Shown here one piece after another: positions 55,201 through 64,000 of a stretch of 64,000 nt of DNA. The stretch spans positions 24,470,841 to 24,534,840 of the forward strand of contig NC_092575.1 of NCBI RefSeq assembly GCF_037975245.1, given 5' to 3'. Position numbers and translations under genes: made by a program. This DNA comes from Apostichopus japonicus (lineage: Eukaryota > Echinodermata > Holothuroidea > Aspidochirotida > Stichopodidae). Numbering within the stretch: the first letter of the stretch is position 1; each line of letters opens with the position of its first letter. The notes beneath the pieces are model-generated. The model was not told the DNA's origin, did not search any database, and saw only the letters and a program-made list of their open reading frames with translations.

Positions 55201-58200
55201 AGTTGTACATTGAGTATAAACTCAATAAATTATAACTTCTACATTGTGATCGACAGTTCGTAAGTTAAGGTTTGAGTGTTTGCTCCCAAATCTGACTAGG
55301 AATTTGAATCGCACAAATCGGCACAATGTGCGATGCTGATTTGGAAACGTCTCGCAAGTTTGTCGTTTTGGATCGCATTTTGCGATGCGATACCGGAAAA
55401 ATCGAACGCTGGACACAGGCTGTACTGAAATGACCATAGACCTCAAAAACAGGCTTCTTGTACTAAATGTGATATATACATCAACATACTAAATATGACG
55501 TTTGTACTTGTTGTAATATTGTGTAAAACATTTGTTTGGACAATTTGACCCCTGGTGAACTCAAACGACCATTGACCTCCGCCCACAACATTAGGCATAT
55601 GTACTCAATGTAGTACGATTACATACCAAATATGCGATCTGTCCAAGCTTCCCTTTGAGTTTTTTTTTGGAAAGTGCGTTAGTGTAGAGAGACAGGTAAA
55701 AGGGGAGTGAAGTAAATACTTGGCGTTTATGACTTCAAATGACCTTTAACCTCCACTAAAAGCAATAAAGCCTCCTTAAATTTGATATGGTATATCTACA
55801 ATATGGATATATCATGTTTACATGGTTTGCAAAATGTGACCTTTTATGACCCCAAATGACCATTGAAATCATACAAAGCATATAGGCTTCTTGTACTCAA
55901 TACTGTTCCTATACATCTTAAATATGAGATCTGTCCAAGCTCACCTTCTTGAGATATCTTGTTTACAAGGTCTCACAATTTGACATCTGGTGACCCCAAA
56001 TGATCTCCACGATGCACAATAGGCTTCATGTACTCAATGTGGTTCTTCTACACACCAAATATGAAATTTTACCGGCCTCCCTTTTTCAGATATCGTGTTT
56101 ACAAGCTGGGCGTCACAAACGCGCACACAAATACGCCATCATGAATGCAAAGGTGACGATTATCATCGAAACAACGTTAGGCGATAGCTTTTACACCTGT
56201 CTGATAACCATTATCAGTGTTGCACCTCAACTTAACATGTTTTATGAGGTGAAAAGTAGACCGTCAGGAAATAAAATATTCGTAATATTGTAATCTGATA
56301 TCGAACATAAACCAATCACGGTTAACGAACCAGTGTTTTATTAGGATTTTGAAACGTTCGTCCCAGGGACACATCGCCTCGAAAATGGAATGCAACAGAT
56401 AAAAGCTTGCATTCGCTCATACATTTCTTTGATAAAACCTCAGGCCAACGAGCTGTTATATGACCTTTATCAAGTGGAACATTTCTTGATCCCATTGCTG
56501 TCAGCTATAGAATTAAACTACTTAGTATGGTAGAGGTCTTTATTCACACAAATAATGAAAAACAATGAAAACATAGCTGCAGTATAAATCAAACAAATGT
56601 ATAAATTAGAATGTTCACCAAAGCTGATGTTTATCCTGTTCTGGTCAGCAACGCCTAAGCTTTTTACAATTCACTGAACTATTTTCCATTCCCTAAAGCA
56701 TGCTTCCTGACCCTCTAGCCATGTCTATTCGAATTTGCAATTAGACGGTCGTAGTGATTTTCTGTTATATTTACAGATTGATAGACACAATTGAAAACAA
56801 AAGATTAATTGTAATGTGATCCCAAAGCTATAGTAAATTTTCCAACATTTCGGCCCATACAGCCGGTGCACAGTTCTCGGTTAACAGATTTAAATAACAT
56901 GAGCCGATGAGAGCCATTCAAAGGCGTTTCTCATTATAGGGAAAGGCATATGGAACGTCAGTCTTTAGTTGTTACTCACCATCACGCAGGATCCGTCCTT
57001 TAGGCACATTTGTACAGTCTAGGTACTTTGAATAGATGCGACAAGCATGTTCTAACCTTTATGCCATACTTTGTTTTGTACTGGGGAGAGGGCGGTCGTA
57101 ATAAGTTTCTTGACTGTGATATTACTATAATGGTATTCTTGTAGGGGAAATAAGTTGAAAGATTTGTTTTTTCATATATTGGTCTAGCTCCAAAGATATG
57201 GAAACAAAGCAAACCAACATTGAACTAAATAACTCCACTGCATGAACAAACCGAAATTGTAATGAAACCAGGCATATAGGTATCATATTTTGAAATGAAA
57301 TTTGCAGAGCCACCGACAACGGGTTGTGGGCGGGGCATGGCCTCAATAATTTCAAAGCAATGATTTCCAAATAAACATATTTTAACATGTAAAGTTGTTG
57401 AATTTTGACAATTCTTGGCCTCGGGCTGTTTTGCCCACACCACGCCCCACAAATAAGAAACCCGTATCGGTGCTCTGATTACCAAATTAAAGGAGGAATG
57501 TAAAAATCTACTTCTTTAACGTATGAAGCGATGCAGAAAGTATGACAATAATCTAATTTAGTTGTCCATGTATCATACACCATGAAAAATTGAACATTGT
57601 TTCTCTTCATCAAATGAAAGTTGAAAGAACAAAACAAACACAGAAATTCTATAAAGAAACTAGGTGAAACAATGGAGTTATCCAGGTTTACTTTACTTGT
57701 ATATAAATCTGAGTAAATAGTCAAATAACGTTTGTATAAATGCTAACACGATGGACATATTTTTAATGTGCAAAATGCACAACATGATACAGTCTATGGA
57801 AAGTGGTTATCAGAAGATTACATACACTCAAATAGCTGTTCTAGCTATTGTTTCCTGTTATGAACTGATATTACACCCCCTCCCCATCCCATTCCCTCTA
57901 GTAGCATTCATTAACAACATACAATAAATTAAGATTTAATATTCGAACTCTTCAATAGCCCTCATCACAACTTGCACAGTGTTCAATAGTCACTTCCGTG
58001 CTCATAATTGGGATCATGATAACTTCAAAGTTTTAGCTTGAATCTTGGTAACCATTTCCACTTCCTCCAAACTTACATTTTTAATGTACAACATACATTC
58101 TATGAAAGTTATTATCAAATGATTACATACACAATAGCTTTTGAACTTATTGTTTTGCTTTTATGAACTGATAATACTGATAATGCTGCCTCGCCCTATC

Positions 58201-59700
58201 CCCCTCGCCCAACCCCCGCCTCCTCCCACCAAGTCTACTAGCATTCTTTAACAAATTAAGTAAACATGAAGATATAATGTTAACACACTCAAGTACCCCT
58301 TTAACACATCAATCATTTGTCAGTACACTGTTCAATATGAAAATAATAAATACATAAGAAGTGTAAAAGTGAAATTAAAGTTTATAGGAGAAAAATCTTT
58401 ACACTTGCCTCCCTACAATTCTTCAGGCATTCCTTACAGTAAAAATTAAGATGTATATGTAAATGCAATAATCAATATGAACATAATAGTAATAAACCAA
58501 GAAGTTGGAAAATTAAAAAAACTGATAACAGGAAAAACCTCAAACCTTGTTATATTCTCTGTGTATATTTGGCTATTTATATCAGCTGAACCAGGGTACA
58601 TTTTTTGTTATTGAAGTGAAATGAAAAAAAGTATTGCTTTATGCTGATGATGCTACTTACTCTTGAGATGATGGATGCAAAATTTAGTTAAAAAAGATCT
58701 TATTCACATAAAATAACTGAGGATGTAATATTGTGAATAGATTCCTCACTTAGTATTACTGCATGACGTTAGTATGACGTTATATTTACCAGTAGGGTCT
58801 CGTTATGTGTTACAGTTTACTCACTATAGAAATGATTTCTGTACATAATTTTAATTACATCCTGTAGCTTTGGAGGTATTTTAGTTAGGTTTGTTATGGA
58901 TCCTTCTGCTTTTGATCTAAATAAATGGTTAGAGCAATGATCTCTTTATATATATTTACTTTCTTCTCTCTGACTGTTCTTGTAGTTTTATCAAGAGTGC
59001 TTACAATCTTCCATGTTGTAGCTTCTCTATGAGCCTCCTCTCTATATCAAGATTGCAGCAGAGCCTGTCACAATCACACCATGGCCAGTCGAGTTTTAAC
59101 TTCCACTGAACATGTATAATAAAACACTCTGTGTTCATGATTGGGAAGATCACTATAGCATACCTCCATTTTGGTTACCCTATTTTTATTTTCACTGCTT
59201 CTACGTAGACGTACTCCCAACCAGGATATTTTACATAAGTTTTGTTTCTAACACAGACTTTAATAACATGTCATTAGTATTTACCCAAAACTTTTCGCAT
59301 GAAAAATATACTCCTAATTATTGCAAGACATATAGAAGAGTTCCTTAAAATACCATTGTGTGTCTTTAAAGGGTTTAATGGCACAAATTAAATATTGCAG
59401 TTGGTTTTGAGCTACCATTTCTTGAATCTTTAGCGTTTGTTAATGGCTATCCTCTGTGACAGGGAAATGAAGACGTTTTAAACCTATTTCATTTGAGTTA
59501 AAGCCATGTCTCTGCTGTTTTGGAAATTTGAAAGGACTGTCAGGTTCTGTTCTAAAAGAAAAAAACATTTCATTTACATAAGGCAACACTAACTCCCTTA
59601 AAAGTGATTTTTTCAACACAATATTGGCAAACTTGATATTTGAGTATTCATTTACTTTCTCTTGAATGTGGAGAAAATGCAGTCGTCGTCATTGTCGTGG
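52276..59700. other. Long non-coding stretch, copy 2 of 13736-21150
   Basis: No supported gene. It contains the diverged tandem repeat at about 55425-56105 and the perfect hairpin GGGGGCGAAAGCCCCC at about 54634-54650. Confidence 0.5.
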
Positions 59701-59728
59701 TCATCATCATCATCATCATCATCATCAT
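59701..59728. repeat. Short (ATC)n tract, counterpart of the 1-kb array
   Basis: About nine triplets, followed by GAACATCATCATCAATCAG exactly as after the hAT-like element in copy 1. Confidence 0.95.
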
Positions 59729-59739
59729 GAACATCATCA

Positions 59740-60600
59740 TCAATCAGTATTTATAAAGCGCTGATATTGTGGACCACTTCAAAAGCGCCTTGAATGAGAA
59801 AGGTTTTAAGCTGTTTCTTAAAACTATTCAGGGAGTGGAAATGTCTGAGTTTATGTGGAATGGAATTCCATAAACGAGGGTCAATTCTAACAAAATGCAT
59901 GACCACCGTAAATCCATTGAATTTGAAGCAAGGTTCAATAAGGAGTTTAGCATGTTGAGAGCGGAGAATATGAGTTGGCTTGTGAGAGGAGATAATAATC
60001 ACACAGATATTGAGGTGTTTGCTCATCCAAGTATTTGATAGTTGATTCTTTGTTGAATTGGAAACCAGTGAAGGTGATATGGTGCTGAGAATATATGCTT
60101 AGGTTTTATCATGTTAAGAATAATTCTAGCTGCACTCTTTTGGACAACCTGAAGCTTGTTTATTCAACATTTGTGAATGCCAGCTAAAACACTATTACAA
60201 CAATCTAGACGAGATGTGACAAAAGCATGAACCAATGTTTCATCAGTTCTGATATCAAGTGACTTTAATATGGCATTGATGTTGTGCAAGTGATGGTATG
60301 CTGCCCTGCAGATTGATGACACATATATGATACCCAGGTCACGTACAGATGATGAGCTCTCAACAACATCACTCCCCACTTGTATTATAGAGACCGGGAT
60401 CCTCTCCTTAAAGTATGGAGGAGTTAAAGCAAGTAGATCAGTCTTGTCATCATTCAGTTTGTGGTGGCTAACTTTCATCCATAAACATAGGTTCTGAAAT
60501 ACACCTCTCAATGGTGCTGAATGACGTCATGTTCACCACTGTTATTATCTAAGTCGAAGAACAAATGGTTGTGATCCACATACATATGAACATCCTAGGT
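59740..60600 (-). pseudogene. L2/CR1-like LINE 3' fragment, copy 2
   Basis: Same decayed RT pieces as 22440-23300 (HHKLNDDKTDLLAL, FVTSRLDCCNSVLAGIHKC, DPRLWNSIPHKLRHFHSLNS, FKKQLKTFLIQGAF). The tail-proximal frame stays open longer here (60026-59751) than in copy 1. Confidence 0.88.
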
Positions 60601-60840
60601 TGTGATTCATATATGTAACTGCTATAGGAGAGAGTAGTTGGTTGCGATGAAACATTCTTCATCACGCTTTTCATAAACATACACTTCAAAATTACAGCTT
60701 TAGCATGTGGACAATGATGAGATGAGGGCTCCATTTAACAAAGCAACTGACCATGCAGAACGTGAAGGAAAAAATGCAAGAAATGTAAACTTTGCAGTTC
60801 CCACTTGATATTATAGGAGACAAAATCGAAACCAAAGGAT

Positions 60841-63800
60841 TTATTTGGTTGCAGATGTAGACGGATTGTCCATACTATCCATAGGTATGTTAGATCGACT
60901 ACTTGACCCGTGCTGTGAAGATGGCAAGCTTCTCGCCGTAGCCTGTCTGGTAACCTTTGTTTGCGTAGAACCCGTTCTCTTAAATTTTACTTGAAATGCA
61001 GGATTGGCCACACACAATAACAGGAACATTAATATGCCCTGCATTGAGATGAAGAAACAGTAGAGATAATCAAATATAAGAGTATTGGTATCGACGGCAG
61101 CAGAAAATCCGAAAATCCAAGACAGACCGAGTACGAACCAGAAGAGTATTGCGTGGCGGACTCGCTTGATGATCTCATTGCGTTTGGCGTTTTTGGCCGT
61201 TTGGCTGACCATGAGAGGGCGGCAGAGTATTTTACGAATCACCCAGATAAAGATGATGAAATTAAACACAAACATGGCACCCACTTCTGTCAGAAAACCA
61301 AAGTAGAGTGCATAACCAGGATGGATGAAGCAGCTTTGGAGAGGGGAAAATAGATATAGAGAAAAAAGATGCAAAACATAAATAATAGAATTAAGATTGT
61401 TAATTTCAAGACCAGATATTTTAATGCAACTAGGCACTTACGTCGGTTAATAAAGATGTAATTACCGAATATTTATCGTACGTAACACTTATTAATCAAT
61501 ATTTCAATGTCAATATGTATCATAACAGTAAGATTTCAGCAACCTGTGGCATAAAATGGATTTTGTGCACGTTTGTCGTAAATTGGAATATTACATCACA
61601 ATCAGGAAAATAAATTCTTTCACCATTTACGCCACATTGGAATATTACATCACAATCAGGAAAATAAATTCTTTCACCATTTACGCCACGTATCCCGGCC
61701 CCAACACCCTCCTCCACCGTCACCACCACCACTGGCCCAACACCCTTCCCTTTTCGCTAGTAAATTTAATTGTGTCGGTCATTGCATGCTAATTAAAGGG
61801 GACACAAAAATTGGATTCACATTGTCTTCTTGAATCAAATCTAAGATAAAGAACTGGTAGCAACGAGCACCCTCGGTATATAACATCACCATAGCCATGT
61901 GGCTTACACCTCGTAATAGAAAGAAGAGAGAGGCTGAAAAATTAAAACTGTCTGAGACTTACTAGCTCGCAGATTGGAAATCAGTGCTATTGTCGAGGAA
62001 CACCACAAGAAGAGCACAAGCGGCCGGTAATCCTGATTGTAACAACAACAAAAACAGTCAGAAACATGATGATTTTTAAAATTATATTCCATTATTTAAT
62101 TGCTAAACAAGGTTCCTTTGGTGACCAAAAAATATGGACCACAAGTCGAAGTTTGACCAATTGTCAATTTTTATGTTTGGGTAGTACTCTATGGACCATT
62201 CTGCATTACCTATTTAAAGTAACCGTCCATTCGATACGGTCAGTGGCATTCTGTCGGAATCCGTCGATCGGATTGCAACCCATTAAATAGTTATAAAAGT
62301 CCCTAAAACTAACTTACCATAAGCTAGTAGACAAGCTATTGGTATAAAGTGTCGAACGGTGGTCCTTTCAGTTTTGAGGAATAAATAGTACATGTTCACA
62401 GCTTCTGCGGACATCCAAGCCAAAGTAGAAAGACAGAAGAAATGGATGATCACTGAGGCTAACGTACAATAGATAATCTTCCCCACTGCTAGAGGGCTCA
62501 GTATGAAGGCGATGTAGAAGCCCAGTAGAGATAGACAAAGGTTGATGTGGATATGAGTTGGCTGCTTCGACCTGAAAGATCTAAAATAAAAGAAGCCTAA
62601 CATTACATAAAATATTAAAGATAGTCTTTTAAAGTTAGTAAAGACCTTCAGTGATTTCCTGTTATTAGCATTGAAGCTACTTGAATCCCAGTCGAAGAGA
62701 CTCGTGAGATGATGATGATTAACAGTTACAGTCGCAATGTAAGGTGACTGGGGTTACGGATGGGTCAAGTTGCTTAGTTGTGTGCCCAGGCTCTATCTTG
62801 GGTGACATTTGTACGATGTAAGAAGTAAATACGATATCGAATCTCAATAGAGAAAGACAGATCTTTATAAATGTCGAACATATGAACATGTTACATTAAT
62901 TTACATTAAAAAACACATTAAGACAATCATCTATGCCGGTATTCATGGCATTCGTAACATTTTACTACGACAGTTAAACTAACGATATTGGTCTGAGTCA
63001 ATATTGTAAGATGGCGACAGAAGTAGCACTAAAGAGGGGATGTGATGCTTAATTAAAACGTCATCTATGATAGACTTCATGTGCTCAGTAACTTACTTTA
63101 AGGAGACAAAGACTATCAGACATCCTACCAGAGCTAATCCCGAGATTATCGATCCGATCAAAGTAACATAGTATAAAGCAACTTGATCCTCCACGGGTCC
63201 CTTACGAACTCTCTGTTGAACAATAGAAAATATAAACGGATTTACTCAACGTTGGCCATTGCCTCATGTTAAGTCATATTGTTGTACAGTTTATATGACT
63301 TACTTCACATGTGATTGCATGTATGGTTTTCCAAGAAACGCTGGTGCGGATGACTTTTCGCCTTAATGCGATGAAGTTGTGATGATTTAGATGTAGATTT
63401 AGATAAAGTCGGTTACATTGTTCATTTCGCTTGATTATATGATATCAAATTAAGATATAAAAGAAGTACTTTGAAGACGGTTATATGAACCATTTGCTGT
63501 AAAAGCTCAAGTCTGAGCAAATGTTTGCATGTTCAATGGCATTTTAAAAGTGTACAACAATAAAGACGAAGAAAGTATTGTATGAAATTTTCATATAAGC
63601 AAACGACCCTGCTATTTGATTAATTGATTAATTCTAATTAAATCTAAAGTTTTCTGTTCAGATTGATTTATTGATTATTCCTTTAAAGATATACCTTAAT
63701 TATATTTTATTTTCACTTTGAATGACCATTGTCTTTTCATGATTTGCCGATTTGCTCCTTCTTATAGTAAATCACCTATCATTTACGTGTGCATTGTGCA

Positions 63801-64000
63801 GTTTGTGTGTGGATATATTATGGGTGAATAGATGTACACATGTTTGCAGGTGTCATATCTGCTTCCAATACAATAACAAAAGTTGAAAAATATAAGATAA
63901 TAAATGCTTACAATAAGGATAGCAAAACTGCCCAGCCGATCACATGAACACATGGTAAGGTCACGATTATCGTGGAACATCCTCTTACACCCGTCTTTTG
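60841..64000 (-). CDS. Adhesion GPCR gene A2, 3' part (GPS onward), cut by window edge
   Basis: Exons 64000(partial)-63912 (GPS end, again CSCDRLGSFAIL), 63212-63097 (TM1), 62580-62318 (TM2-3), 62032-61963 (TM4) and 61333-60841 (TM5-7 and tail) correspond one to one with A1. Replacements seen: TM2 region AFILSP for AFLLSP, GKIIYC for GKDIYC beside the conserved TM3 Cys, MYYLF for MHYLF at the end of TM3, VDTNTL for VDTKTL in ECL3, and C-terminal Lys for Arg. No disabling change is visible, so A2 may be a second working receptor. Its ectodomain lies outside the window. Confidence 0.9.
61582..61689. repeat. 54-bp direct duplication in A2 intron
   Basis: Exact counterpart of 24285-24392. Confidence 0.95.

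Larger units (their letters stand above)
44625..64000. repeat. Segmental duplication, copy 2 (continues past window)
   Basis: Same orientation as 5345-26706, with scattered substitutions and small indels. It differs by lacking the fold-back element, the long ATC tract and the hAT-like element of copy 1, and by carrying about 50 bp extra at 50228-50277 plus an unrelated 295-bp block at 51043-51337. Similarity starts abruptly at the ATATATAC|ATGGTCTGC point. Confidence 0.95.

Overview
The window is eukaryotic genomic DNA from an animal, most likely a marine invertebrate; an echinoderm-like deuterostome is my tentative guess. The evidence is small exons with GT-AG introns, a multi-exon adhesion GPCR, LINE, Ty3/gypsy and tRNA-derived SINE remnants, hAT-like miniature elements, long (TA)n tracts and a 209-bp satellite. 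Nothing suggests prokaryotic organisation, and all recognisable host coding exons lie on the minus strand.

Layout from left to right: (1) a 209-bp satellite array (1-5215) ending in a (TA)n tract; (2) two exons, called B1, encoding TM4 and TM5-7 of an adhesion GPCR (7618 down to 5432); (3) about 16 kb without recognised host exons, holding a fold-back element, a decayed gypsy RT, minisatellites and a 1-kb perfect (ATC)n tract with an embedded hAT-like element; (4) gene A1, a 14-exon adhesion GPCR readable from start codon to stop codon (36333 down to 23543; 783 codons plus stop: signal peptide, SUEL lectin, EGF-like, GAIN/GPS, 7TM, tail); (5) a hAT-like insertion, then exon C, an orphan TM5-7 exon (39989 down to 39476) with LINE debris beside its acceptor; (6) a SINE and, from about 44625 to the window end, a second near-identical copy of the B-to-A region (B2, then the 3' part of gene A2, cut by the window edge).

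The repeat unit is about 39.3 kb (B plus A plus C), arranged head to tail. Coding exons differ between copies by only a few residues, so the duplication looks recent, while microsatellites and mobile elements have diverged and serve as a relative clock. The main biological question is how the orphan TM4/TM5-7 cassettes (B1, B2) and the TM5-7 cassette (C) are used. I see no TM1-3 exons of their own, yet their splice phases match those of gene A exactly. They could be alternative 3' halves for the A receptor, or remnants of another paralogue. The receptor also lacks the usual residues for GPS self-cleavage.
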